Shown: positions 11,612-22,240 of the stretch, piece after piece
How the letters are laid out: the number at the start of each line of letters is the position of its first letter
How positions within the stretch are numbered: position 1 is the stretch's first letter
Assembly: GCF_963576675.1 (NCBI RefSeq)
Contig: NC_088917.1
Span: 11,932,001-11,996,000, forward strand
Source: Euphorbia lathyris
Taxonomy: Eukaryota > Streptophyta > Magnoliopsida > Malpighiales > Euphorbiaceae
DNA length: 64,000 bases
Direction: 5' to 3'
The notes under the pieces: generated by a model
Database searches by the model: none
What the model saw: only the letters and a program-made list of their open reading frames with translations
Told to the model about the DNA's origin: nothing
Made by a program: the position numbers and the translations under genes

Positions 11612-12446
11612 GTTTTAAAACGTGGTGTTTTGAAGACGATTTGAAATATCAACCAAAATGACTCTATTTATCTATATTAGAGATCTAAGAAAGCTCATTA
11701 GCTTAAATAATTTAATTGAAAACTCTCTTTTTGTGACTTATTTTCCCCACTTATTTAATGGACTCTCTAACTATTATAATTACATCAATAAACACATTTA
11801 GGCCCAAAAATTAATTTTTCCAAGTGAAGCCCATTCGAAACATGGACTTATAAATGACCAAAAGAAATAAAGAAAATAATATAGATATATATTTACACAT
11901 TTTAGCCCTAAAGACATAAAATAAGAGTAAAAGAAAATATACTATCTAATACATATATAAGAAAGAATAATGAAAATAATATATTTATACTTTAAACATA
12001 AAAAAATAGTGAATGAAATTCATAAATAAGAAAATAGCATTTATCACTCAAAATAATTTTATTTAACAATAATTAAGATAACCCAAATATACCCCAAAAC
12101 TATATATATACATAACTAATATAATCCTAATGTCAAAAAGACTATATGTTCATCCCCCAATATCTACTAATTATCTCCCAAAATGCCCAAGTAAATAACA
12201 TTTAAAATAGAATTTAATGTAATTTAAATGAATAATAATAAAAAAGAAAGTAATATGTACATATATAAAAAATTAGAATAAAAATGGAATACCAATCTCC
12301 TAAAATAATTATATATGTTAAAGTTTTAAAATAATTTGAAAAGAATATATTACATAATTATATATATATATATATATATACTAAGGATTAAAAGTCTAAA
12401 AGTTAAGAAAAAGGGACCGAAATGACATTTTTTACATTTTGGCAGA

Positions 12447-12473
12447 TTTACCGACGGAAAATCCGTCGGTAAA
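12447..12473. repeat. Perfect 11-bp inverted repeat TTTACCGACGG
   Basis: TTTACCGACGG and CCGTCGGTAAA flank the 5-base loop AAAAT inside the LTR. Similar ACCGACGG palindromes are widespread in plant repeats; function unknown. Confidence 0.85.
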
Positions 12474-12560
12474 CAGCCTTTAGTGACAGAATTGGCAAAT
12501 TACAGCAGCACTCCAACATTTTCCAGATTTGTTCAAAAGCATTAAATTAAATCTAATTCA

Positions 12561-12739
12561 ATCGTTTTGGACTTCCGAACTACCAAAGATGGATCATAGT
12601 CGAAAACGGAAGTTCCTAAAACGATGTTTTTATTTTAAAACGTTATTTGGAAACCTCTTTTAAATCAAAAACTTATAATTACAACATTTTCGATACCCGA
12701 ACTACCTTTTTATCGGATCACGGTTCGTATTGGGATATC
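12561..12739 (-). repeat. Two large hairpins sharing GAACTACC...GGATCA loops
   Basis: First hairpin: arm 12563-12577 against 12607-12623 (CGTTTTGGACTTCCG type). Second: arm from 12691 (CGATACCCGAAC) against 12723-12739. Both loops contain GAACTACC and GGATCA, while the outer stems differ. Pairing is imperfect, with small bulges. Confidence 0.55.
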
Positions 12740-13155
12740 CAAAACGAGGTTTTTATTTTAAAACAAAATCGAATTTTCTTTAACACGAAGCGAAAATTAA
12801 ATAAATACGCTAACTAAATAAAACGTGACAAAATAAATAAATGACTAAAGGAATAAAAACTATAGCATAAAAAAAATAAATAGAAGGAGAGAAATAAATT
12901 AAATAAAATAAAGAGTCTAGTCCTCGGATAATACCTTTGATTCGGTATCTGACAGTCGAAGCCGATTGATTCCACGAACCGCGAGCTCCCGATTTTAATA
13001 AAAATTTAGTAAAAATTGAACTAAGAAAATTCGGAATTTTTGAGAAAAAAAAATATTTTTCTCAAAAAAATCCACTCTCTCTCTCTAAAAATGTTTAGAG
13101 TGAGAAAGTTTTTCCTCTCTAAAAAGGGCCCCCCGTTTACCTTGGGATTCGTGCC

Positions 13156-13164
13156 CTTATATAG
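13156..13164 (-). promoter_or_regulatory. TATA box of the Ogre/Tat-like LTR
   Basis: CTATATAAG on the minus strand, between the GC-rich U3 and the AT-rich downstream part. Position and context fit a polymerase II core promoter. Confidence 0.65.
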
Positions 13165-13180
13165 GGAAACGGATCCCGGA

Positions 13181-13371
13181 ACAATGGGCGACGCCCAAAA
13201 AAATTTGGGCGTCGCCCATTGTGGTTGGGCGGCCGCCCAACATGAGTTGGGCGGCCGCCCAACGGCGTTGGGCGAGCGCCCAACGTGAGGTTGGGCGCCC
13301 GCGCCCAATCCTCGTCGGGCGTCCGCCCGACGCGTTGGGCGTTCGCCCGACGTGGTTGGGTGCCCGCCCGG
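13181..13371. repeat. GC-rich palindrome cluster in U3
   Basis: A 19-bp perfect inverted repeat with a 4-A loop (13181-13199 / 13204-13222) is followed by seven palindromic or near-palindromic units about 22 bp apart: 13225-13240 and 13247-13262 (both TTGGGCGGCCGCCCAA), 13268-13283, 13291-13308, 13315-13330, 13335-13350 and 13356-13371. The general form is TTGGGCG-NN-CGCCCAA, with changes in the outer bases partly matched on the other arm (TCGGGCG/CGCCCGA). Confidence 0.85.
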
Positions 13372-13789
13372 CGACCCTCGGGGCGTGCCCCGCGCCGTCG
13401 GACGCGTGCACTCCGTGGCCGCCGAGCGCGCGTTCCGCGCAACCAGACGCTCGCACGTCGCGGCCGCCGAACGCGCGCCTCACGCTGGCAGGCACGTGCG
13501 CTCAACGGCCCACGAGGGCGCGCACCGCCAGCGGTCCCAGGCATTGCTCGGACGTCGAGAGCGTGCCACTCGCGGTGCGTCCGACGGACGCCGCGTGCAC
13601 GTCTCGAGCCGTCAAGCGGGCGTTCGACTATCGTCGTCCGCGTGCGGGATGCCGTTGCGTGCCCGCGCCGTGCCGTTAATTTTCCTCCGCTTATTATTCT
13701 TTATATATTTTTTAAAACTTCCGGAATCAATCGCTTCGACCATCTTGTTTTCAGGTTTTCGTCACAGGTCCTCTGACTCGGTGTCTACA

Positions 13790-14754
13790 GTAGGACAACT
13801 TGATTTGATGTGCCCAGCTTGAGGGCATTCAAAGCAAGTAATAGGCTTTGAGTTGTCCTTCTTGTGTCTGCTGTCGCTAGACTCAGCTTTGTATTTATCG
13901 CTTCTTTTGAATGGCCTTTTGCTGTTCTTGTCATTTTTTCTAAACAGCTTCTTCATCTTCCTGGTAAACATGGCCATCTCCTCATCATCTGATGAGTCAG
14001 CTTCGGTTGAGTCAGCTTTCATGATAAGAGATTTTTGCTTCTTGTCCTCAGTTTTTTCTTTAGCCTCAAAATTTTTCATGGAGATCTCATGGGTCAGCAG
14101 GGATCCGATGAGCTCATCATACTTGTACGTGGTCAGGTCCTGAGCTTCTTCAACGGCTGTCTTCTTTGCTTGCCAGCTCTTAGGAAGACTTCTTAGAATC
14201 TTCTTCACTTGTTCTTCTTCAGTGAAGTTTTTGCCGAGTCTTTTAAGCTCATTGATAATGTTGGTGAATCTTGCATTCATCTCCGAGATGTCTTCATTAT
14301 CATTCATCTCAAACAGCTCGTATAGTCGCATATGCTGATTCACTTTGGTCTCTTTGACCTTGCTGGTTCCTTCATAGGTCACCTCCAGCTTCTTCCAGAT
14401 TTCTTGTGCTGACTCACAACCTGAAATCTTATTGTACTCTGCAGCATCTAACGCGTAGTGAAGCATATTGATAGCCGAAGCATTATTTTGTAATTTCTTA
14501 AGGCCATCTTCTGACCACTTAGCCTCGCTTTTGACAGTTTTTACACCATCAATGGTTTCATAGGGAACAAATGGGCCTTGGACTATAGCTAGCCATGCAC
14601 TCATATTTGTTGCCTGAATGAAGTTTTTCATCCTGTTCTTCCAGAATGTATAGTTTGACCCGAAGAACAGTGGAGGCCGACTAATAGATAATCCCTCAGG
14701 GAGTATCTGTGTTGTTTGATTTCCTAGAAGGAAACGAGTGATGTTCTCAGCCAT
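13790..14754 (-). pseudogene. gag: Copia gag, interrupted by the Ogre/Tat-like insertion
   Basis: Reads MAENITRFLLGNQ onward from 14754 (an in-frame ATG at 14766 is also possible) and shows a Copia-type gag: FWKNRMKNFIQATNMSAW near the start, a helical central region (EIWKKLEVTYEGTSKVKE, INELKRLGKNFTEEEQV, SLPKSWQAKK) and a zinc knuckle CFECPQAGHIKSSC near the end. The frame is open up to position 13790, where the LTR of the other element begins; the last residues of the open frame already come from that LTR. The rest of gag and all of pol must lie beyond the inserted element, outside the window. The preserved open frame suggests that the Copia copy was fairly young when it was hit. Confidence 0.85.
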
Positions 14755-14802
14755 TACAGGGATCAACTCAAGATAGTTTTATCTTGAATAGTGAGCTACT
14801 AA

Positions 14803-14814
14803 GCTCTGATACCA
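14803..14814 (-). promoter_or_regulatory. Copia primer-binding site (initiator Met tRNA type)
   Basis: TGGTATCAGAGC on the minus strand, two bases from the LTR end at 14817. It is the standard Copia primer site and orients the element. Confidence 0.9.
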
Positions 14815-14816
14815 CT

Positions 14817-16324
14817 TGTTGGTCCCGTGTAACGTAATAGGATTAGTTCCAAAGGGGGGGGGTTAGGAACTAATATAACTTTTTCGCTTTTAAATGCTGA
14901 CTTAATTGAATGTTTGATAGTTTAACCCAGTTTTAGGTCAGCAAGGCTGAGTGTGGTGTGAGACAGCTTTAATCAGATGCTGACTAGAGCTGTTTCAGTT
15001 GTGAGTTGGGAAATAACACTTAAGTCAGTTTCTAACTCAGCACTCAGATTACTCAGCTTCAACTTGTATAGATTATTTACTGAGTAATTTTAAGCAAGCA
15101 ACACATACAAATATATATCAAGAGAAAGGGTTAGAGTTTACTCAGTAGACTTATCCTGGTTCGGCCTCTCCGCCTACGTCCAGTCCTCGGAATCCTTCCG
15201 AGCTTTTTCAATCATCTACTAAGCTCTTTAAAGGTAGAGCACAAACCGTTTACAATAGCAACTGAGTATGCAAGAGTACCATCCTTTATTCGTCTACTCA
15301 ATCCTATCTACCACTGAATACTATAACCGAGTACTCAGCTTCTCTCTACCACTGAGTACTATAACCGAGTACTCAGCTTCACTCTTCTAACCTTTTACAA
15401 ATGATAAGAAATTGTTCTTAATACAACAAAGAACACTTTAGATGACAGAATCAATCTAGACTTTTACACAATGATTGGAATTTGGTGTAAGAGCTTGCTT
15501 TTTCTTTTCAGACAGCTTCTATTTTGGATTATCACTTAGTGAAGATTTTGCTTGTCTGTATGTATATCTCTTGTATGTCTCTTGTTGATCCAGGTGATGA
15601 TTTGGCCTATTTATAGCAATCTTCGGGCTTCAATGATTTGAATCCCGATATAGCCATTGTGGGAACAACGGTCTTGTTCGTCATCACGTGGCCAGCTTCC
15701 AGAGCTGCAGGCAAATCCTGTCTTCTGTTTTTAGCAGGAGCCAGGTTTGCCAGATTCGTCTTCTTGCGCCAGGTTTGTCTTCTTGCGCCAGTTTTGTCTT
15801 CTTGCCAAAAGTCAGATGGTCCATGCATCTCGAAAAGGTCCTTTAAACGGATTTCCAAGACTTCTGATTTGTGTCAGACCTTGTCTGCCAAGTTGACGGA
15901 TCATTGACGCTGACTTGATTATTACTCAGCTTGACTCAGCGGCTTCGCCTTCAAGCTTTTCTGAAGAAGACATTTCTTTTCTTAAAGCTGAGTTGCATTC
16001 TTACTCAGCGTCTGCTGTGTGACTTGCTTATGCTGACTTTGTTCTGTCTTTCTTTTATAGACTTTCAGTTCCTATTCTCGTTAGTTAACTTACTCAACAT
16101 TGAACAAACACATTAGTACAATTAAATCAAAGCACTTAAATTTAATTGTTTTAATCATGGGAATAATTTTGTCAAATCAAAATCATGTGGAAAGGTGTTT
16201 CAACAAACTGTTCATCTCATTGGTCTTAGTAGGTATAACTAATCCTCAGACTCAAACATTCGTTAATTAGTGATTCTGGATTATGGAGTCTGGTACTTTG
16301 ATTCTGTGCGAGCACGATCCAACA
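14817..16324 (-). mobile_element. 5' LTR of the interrupted Copia element (1508 bp)
   Basis: Bounded by TGTTGG at 14817 and CCAACA at 16324, a matched 6-bp terminal inverted repeat. It contains many CTCAGC/ACTCAG motifs, a direct repeat ACTGAGTACTATAACC twice near 15313-15380, and a minus-strand TATA box at about 15607-15615. The 5 bp outside the right end are GGTGA (16325-16329); the matching duplication would be at the far end of the element outside the window. Confidence 0.85.
15607..15615 (-). promoter_or_regulatory. TATA box of the Copia LTR
   Basis: TATAAATAGG on the minus strand inside the LTR, a strong plant TATA match. Confidence 0.6.
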
Positions 16325-16758
16325 GGTGAGAGCCTAGGGTGTGTGAGAGCAGGGTTGGGTATCACACAAAGTAATTGCAGAATAATTAATGTCAGATTGA
16401 GCATTCGTCACTCCCGATAAGTGGGAGATATATCCAAATGGCCGCTTGTGGTGAATTAACTGAAATCCTTGCAAGGTGATAGAGTTAAGAGTAGAAATGA
16501 ATATTTCACTTAACTTATCTTTCAGAGTAAATTCAACCTGTACAAGTAAAACCGGACTCTTCGTTATATGTAACCTTGACACGTTCCATGGTTATAAGGA
16601 ATTGACCGACATGATATAGTTGATGAAGGATCGTATTATAATGTACCTAATGCAGAAAGGTTAACGTCAGTTATCAACCTGACTTCTTAATTGCTCTGGG
16701 GGAATATCATAGGTTCTGCTAGTAACAGCTCGCAATGGTATTCCGTTATATATATATA
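16325..16758. other. Probable 3' internal region of an older Copia-like element
   Basis: Non-coding AT-rich DNA directly upstream of a plus-strand LTR-like sequence. No clear polypurine tract or RNase H remnant is visible, so the assignment is by position only. Confidence 0.3.
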
Positions 16759-17744
16759 TGTTGGAATTAATCGTGATGAATAATTTCAAAGGATATATAC
16801 GGCTAGTGGCAATAAAGAACCTAATGGGTCGCATATGAGACTTGAAATCGGATGACGAAAATGTAAATTAGTGAGACATATTACATGGGCCGAAATTTAT
16901 ATATTAAATAGGGATATTAGTTTGATTTAATAATTGTAATTAGATTATAGTTATAAATTAAACTAAAGAATTATCTGATAATATTAATTGGAAGTTTTTA
17001 TGTGATTTTTTTTTTGGTTCGTAAGGGTATCTACCGTCGACAATAGTGACTATCCCTTTCGCATATGGTTTGCACCTCTATGGATGGGACTGCTGGCCAC
17101 GAAAATTCTTTCCATTCCCAAAGGTGAGGATCGAACCCTGGACCTTTGGTTATGTGATTGAAACTCTAATTAATTATCCCTAACAATAATTAATTATTAA
17201 TTTGATTAATAATAATTATCTAGATATAATTAGTTATTATTTAGATAATGATAAAGTGTTTATTTAATTATCTAATTAGTAATCCTATTCCGAATAAGAT
17301 TCTAATTAATTAATTACCTAAGACAACTAGGATTAGAGTTTTGAGAAGTTTATAAATAGACTCCCTAGCCTACATATTTCGCCCAACTGAATAAGAAAGG
17401 AGGAGGAACCGTTCCGTCTTCGTCTCGGCTAATTTACATTATTTCTTACTCTCTCTTTGATCTCGTATCGATTTCTGTTAGAGGCAATCATTGCGATTGC
17501 TATTATTAAGATTGATTACTGATTAGTTGTTCTTTTCTGTGTTGTTTCTTTTGTTGTTCGTGATACACGGATTAAGAGTTGTGGGCACTTCGTTTGCAAC
17601 TGTAGATAGTTCTTCAGAAAAAGGTATTTCATTCTATCTCTCTTTATATGAAATAATAATTAACAGATCTTGGAAAAAGGAAAATAGATAAAATAGATAA
17701 AATTTTATTATTCCGCTGCGCCTAGTCTTGTCTATTTTCCTTCA
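16759..17744 (+). mobile_element. Old Copia-like LTR (solo or 3' LTR)
   Basis: Starts TGTTGGAATT and ends TTTTCCTTCA. It has a plus-strand TATA box (TATAAATAG near 17350) and the TCCGCTGCG motif just before the end that is typical of several plant Copia LTRs. No matching 5-bp duplication was found, so boundaries are approximate. A SINE is inserted at 17008-17149. Confidence 0.5.
17008..17149 (-). mobile_element. SINE fragment with target-site duplication
   Basis: Flanked by the 10-bp duplication TTATGTGATT (16998-17007 and 17150-17159). On the minus strand it contains a polymerase III B-box match GGTTCGATCCT close to its 5' end and ends in a run of A. There is no A box upstream of the B box, so it is probably 5'-truncated. 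Confidence 0.7.
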
Positions 17745-18968
17745 ATACTGTGCACAGGCAGCATAATCTCATCATTAGGGTCGGAAAAAGTCCATGCTCA
17801 CAATCATTCCATTATATGAAAAAAAGTACAGTAAGAAAGAATAATGAGAAATATAACCTCACATAAGTACCAGCTAAAGTCAATACAAAATCCACGAAAG
17901 AAAGAAAAGGACTACAAAGAGCAATAAAAATCATAAAAGGTACAACTAACACAAACGAACTATAAATCATATACTTCTCATAAATCTAAATCCGCAGAAA
18001 AGTAGTTGCAATCTAATCTTCATCATTTATGTCATTCTGAACATTCGAATCTGAGTCATTTCGTTTGCAACCATATAGATATCGTGCTCTACTGACAAGA
18101 TCAAACGTTTACGCTCTTGCTAAATCCGAAAAAAGTATAAATGAAAGAATTATAGAGAACAAATGCAGTTCAGACGTAAAAAGATTCTTTCTTCCTTTTC
18201 AAAGTAAGTCCGTAAAAGAGGAAAGTAGATCTACGTAATATACGTGGGGTTACGAGGCTGAGAAGAGAGGAAGATGAAGATGAAGAGGAAAAGGGGCCAT
18301 TTGTTTACAAAGTTACACGTAATGATGAAACTAAGTATTTTGTCATTTTACCTAACTTTAGTGATACAATGGTACATGTTCACATGAAAATAATGTGTAT
18401 TTTTGTCATTTTACTCTCAATTGGCTAAGGAATTAGAAACAAAACATATGATGTCTTCATCAAATTTATTGTCAAATCGATTTCAACCATATCTCTTTAT
18501 GAGATCTCTTTGTCGACTCTTCTCTCTTTTATAATTATTTTATATGGGCTTTCAAATTTTATAAATTCTACTCTAACAGTTGTTTGTTAGAGGGGATAAA
18601 TATACCGTTATAGGAATAAAAAAAATTGAGATGAGTTATTTCATGTTTGTTTTAGAGATAGATTAGGGAGATAAGAGATGGATATGAGTCTTATCCCTCA
18701 AATCCTATACCCAAGACGGCGATGGTATAAAGAGGTAGGATAAGCTCCTGCGATTTTAATATGATGGAAAAATCCATCTTATCCCTCAAATTAATGTTAT
18801 GTAGTTTAAATAAGGTTAAAATAGTAAAATGTATTTTTTTATTTTTATCCCAATTACACATACCAAACATTGAATCATATTTTTATCCTTATCCCTATCA
18901 CAACCTTTATCTTTATTCTTATCCCAATAGAATACCAAACGCCCCGTAAGGGATAAATGTTAAAAGGA
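17745..18968. other. AT-rich intergenic DNA
   Basis: No intact gene. The tract 17960-18180 resembles 22290-22490, and on the minus strand one frame reads DLVSRARYLYGCKRNDSDSN before a stop. It may be a gene relic, but I cannot name it. Confidence 0.4.
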
Positions 18969-19488
18969 TAAGGTACTAAAATAGGTTTATAGTTTGTCTG
19001 GGAAGTATCAATTTAAATTCCACGTATAAAATATCACCAATATAGGTTTAACGTTTAAAAAATTATACCAATTTAGGCATCGATAACGTAACGTGACACG
19101 TCATTTATATTACTCCGTTAAGTTTTGATTTCTCTCTCCACGTACAATTGATAGAACTTAGCGGAATAATATGAATGATGTGTCACATTTAATTATCGAG
19201 ACCTAAATTAGCACCATTTTTTAAACGTCAAGCCTATATTAGTGTTATTTTGAACGTAGAGCCCAAAATTGATACTTCATATTACTCCATTAAGTTTTGA
19301 TTTTTCTCTCCACGTACAATTGATAGAACTTAACGGAGTAATATGAATGACATGTCATGTTCCATTATCGACGCCTAAATTGGTACAATTTTTTAAACTT
19401 AAGCCAATATTGGTGCTATTTTGTATGTAGAGCCTAAATTGATATTTCTCCAAAAACCACAGGCCTATTTTGGTATCTTATCCCAAAA
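18969..19488. mobile_element. Fold-back MITE-like element, GGATAAGGTACY family
   Basis: The left end (GGATAAGGTACTAAAATAGG) and right end (CCTATTTTGGTATCTTATCCC) are inverted relative to each other. Inside are two diverged copies of a block of roughly 170 bp containing CTCTCCACGTACAATTGATAG. The same family is at 24930-25050 (partial) and 32242-32541. Confidence 0.6.
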
Positions 19489-19815
19489 TTTAATCTTAAC
19501 GTTTTAAGGAAACTAAAAATTCAGTCTTAACGTATAAAATGATAAACAATAACAATTTTAACCACACATTACTGAAAATTTGAAAATATAGGTTGATTGT
19601 TATTTAACTGTCAAATCAGACCTTCCAAACAAGTTTGTCGATAAATTAAACATATCATATGTGGAGAGTCGGTTCTGATACCAATTGTAATTTTTTAGCT
19701 CAATATTATCTAGATATTCTCCACTTTGGCCCAAATCCAACACATTGGACCTCATTGTTTTAAAAACGCGTCTGCATGTTTTAGATTCTCACCTTACTAA
19801 TAAGCCACAATCAGT

Positions 19816-20015
19816 TAGGGGTGAGCAGAATAGAACTGAAAATCCAAAGATTGAAAAAATCGGATCGAAAAAATTGGACCAAACCGGACCAAATTGTATT
19901 TCGGTGTGGTTCGATCCTAATTTTTAAGATAGTTTGGTTTTCATTTCAGTTTTGTTCGGTCCAGTCCAAAACCGAACCGAAATACAATATATACTACTTT
20001 TAGTTATAGGGTTTT

Positions 20016-20070
<55 letters not shown>

Positions 20071-20367
20071 AATTAAACAAGTCTCTTCTCTCTCTATTGT
20101 TTCTGGTTTCTTTCTTCTGCCGCATGTCTCTTCCCAGTTCCAAATACGATTTCATACTGCTGAACTGTAAGAGACATATTCATCTCCCTAGTAGGCCTCT
20201 AATGCTCTGTTCGGTCCAAATATAAACCGAACCAAATTGGATCGAAATAATTCGGTTCGTCCAGACCAAACCGAATTATAATTTGGTTTGTTTCGGTTCT
20301 AAAAATACAAGTAATTCTGTTCAGTCCGGTTTGATTTTTGGACCGAACCGGATCATACTCACCTCTA
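19816..20367. mobile_element. hAT-type MITE
   Basis: Ends TAGGGGTGAG...CTCACCTCTA with flanking 8-bp near-duplications CAATCAGT (19808-19815) and CAGTCAGT (20368-20375; 7 of 8 match). The arms are rich in the CCGAACC/GGTTCGG motif. An (AT)n tract lies at 20021-20067. Confidence 0.7.
20021..20067. repeat. (AT)n microsatellite
   Basis: Uninterrupted AT dinucleotide tract inside the hAT-type MITE. Confidence 0.95.
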
Positions 20368-20375
20368 CAGTCAGT

Positions 20376-21275
20376 CTCTCTCCATTTCCGATATGAGATT
20401 CAGTTCATTCCTGCCCTTATCACTATCCTTTAAGACCGCTCCTTGTTCAAACTTTCTACTCTAACGTCATCCATTCCAGACCGATCGTTACACTGTTAGA
20501 GTCTTTTCAAAGTTGTCAAAATAAACTATAATCTAGTAAATGAGTTTGAATTGCATCTCTCACTCAAAGTCATGATGGCATGTCGGACATGACTTAGCTA
20601 ATGAGTTGGAAGTATTGAGTCTATAACCACTATAATCCTTTTCTAATTTCATCATTCTAATTTCCACTTTTTCTTTTTTGATGTGCGAATTTTATATTTT
20701 ATTTCTTTTTTTTATTGTACTTAAAATGGTTATCAAGTCAACAAGCAATACTTGAAGAATCGTATTCGTTTTATATAGATCAAGCTTTTTATAATATTAA
20801 TTTTCTTCTTTTTTAAATTCCTTTTCATTGGTTTATTCTATAGAAATATTTTTTGAAAAAGTTAGTGAAAAATATCATTAAAAATTTTGAAAATCTTTTT
20901 AAAAGATCGGGTTCAACGTTTTTTGGATATTCTTTACAACACAGAGAATGGTCGAATTCTAGCGGTGAGTTTTCAGTGCTCAAGACAGTTCTAATTCTAA
21001 TTATAGAATACATTTTGGGAGAGTAAACACCCTTTGTATATGAATTGAGAGTCCTATTCATAATAGAAATAAAATCACTATGACTCTATTCTTTTTCACT
21101 TAATTTCAGTAGCATTCAGTTTAGTTTAGTAATTTATTATTATTTATTATAATTATAATTATAATTATTTATATATAATTTAGTATTATTTATTATAATT
21201 TATAATTTAATATTATTTATATATAATTCATTCTTATTTATTATAATTATAATTATTTATATATAATTTATAATT

Positions 21276-21322
<47 letters not shown>

Positions 21323-21510
21323 CATTCTTTATTATAATTATTAATTATTTATATATAATATATAATTCATTATTATTATTATTATTATTAGAATCATTAT
21401 TATTATTATTAGCTTATTTATTTTAATTATTGTTATTTTTAAAGTCTAATATTATCATTATTGTTAAGTTAATTTAAGTTCAGTAGCATTCAGTTCAGTT
21501 CAGTTTAGTG
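20376..21510. other. AT-rich intergenic DNA with microsatellites
   Basis: No gene seen. 21115-21430 is a low-complexity TTATTTATAATTATAATT tract with an (AT)n run near 21281-21316. Confidence 0.6.
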
Positions 21511-22232
21511 CAGTGGCGAATCCAGGATTTGAGGGAGCGGGGGCCAAAATTCTACGTAAAAAATTTTTAGACAAAAAATGCAAAATTGTTCAATTTTTGG
21601 TGATGAAAAATGCAAAATCTTTCAATTGTCATGCATTATTTTCATAATTTTTTTTGATAAAAAAAGTAAATTATAATGTTTCCGACTCGTAATCATCCAT
21701 TTCCGGGATTCTCGGGTTGTTACGCATCAAATATCCCTAACGTTTTGGGTCAGGTGTAATTTTATCCCTAACATCTAAAATGGTGCAATTTTACCCCTAA
21801 TGTTTGTAGCCAATAGCAATTTTATCCCTAACGTTGATAAATTGGATCAATTTCAGACACTATTATAAAATACAGTCATTTTTTTCTTTATTTTGCACCA
21901 ATTGCATATCAATTTTGTAATTTTGCACCAATTTTACCACTAACGTTGATAAATTGGATCAATTTCAGACACTATTATTCATGACCAAGAAGACAGTTTG
22001 ATGAATTATTTCTCAAATTGACCCAATTTATCAACGTTAGGGGTAAAATTGCTCTTGGCTTCCAACATTAGGGATATAATTGTACCATTTTAGACGTTAG
22101 GGATAAAATTGCTCCTGACCCAAAACATTAGGGGTATTTTTGCACTTTAACCCTTAATTTTGAATTTTAAAAAAAAAATTTAATGGGGGTGGGGGGCAAA
22201 TGCCCCCTTTGACCCCCCTACATCCGCCCCTG
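21511..22232. mobile_element. hAT-type MITE with nested fold-back element
   Basis: Terminal CAGTGGCG and CGCCCCTG (inverse CAGGGGCG) and an exact 8-bp duplication GTTTAGTG at 21503-21510 and 22233-22240, both typical of hAT elements. Nested inside at about 21728-22150 is an inverted repeat built of blocks such as ATCCCTAACGTT...AACGTTAGGGGT. Confidence 0.8.
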
Positions 22233-22240
22233 GTTTAGTG

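Larger units (their letters stand above)
1..13789 (-). mobile_element. Ogre/Tat-like Ty3/gypsy LTR retrotransposon, 5' part, internally reduced
   Basis: Read on the minus strand, the element starts with TGTAGACACC at 13789, runs through a 3.0-kb LTR to 10787, has a primer-binding site at 10784-10767 of the arginine-tRNA type known for Ogre/Tat elements, then a leader of about 6.5 kb, a gag-like ORF (4295-3486), a non-coding tail and a minisatellite that reaches the window edge. No protease, reverse transcriptase, RNase H or integrase is seen anywhere in 1-13789, so within the window the element looks gag-only and probably non-autonomous; pol could lie beyond position 1. The tail minisatellite fits the tandem-repeat-rich 3' regions described for this lineage. 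The element interrupts a Copia gag at 13789/13790. The family call rests on LTR start, primer site and gag zinc-finger type. Confidence 0.78.
10787..13789 (-). mobile_element. 5' LTR of the Ogre/Tat-like element (3003 bp)
   Basis: Begins TGTAGACACCGAGTC (minus strand, from 13789) and ends CTCGTCTAACA at 10787, next to the primer site, giving the usual TG...CA ends. A TATA box at 13164-13156 puts the transcription start near 13130, so about 2.3 kb (R and U5) is transcribed and about 0.65 kb is U3. U3 is extremely GC-rich between 13180 and 13670, in sharp contrast to the AT-rich remainder (11100-13000). Several hairpin families lie inside and are listed separately. The other LTR is outside the window. 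Confidence 0.82.

Noticed and set aside
13021..13822. ORFs up to 163 codons on both strands in the GC-rich LTR part
   Set aside because: High GC removes stop codons; Arg/Ala/Pro-rich translations on both strands are typical of shadow frames.
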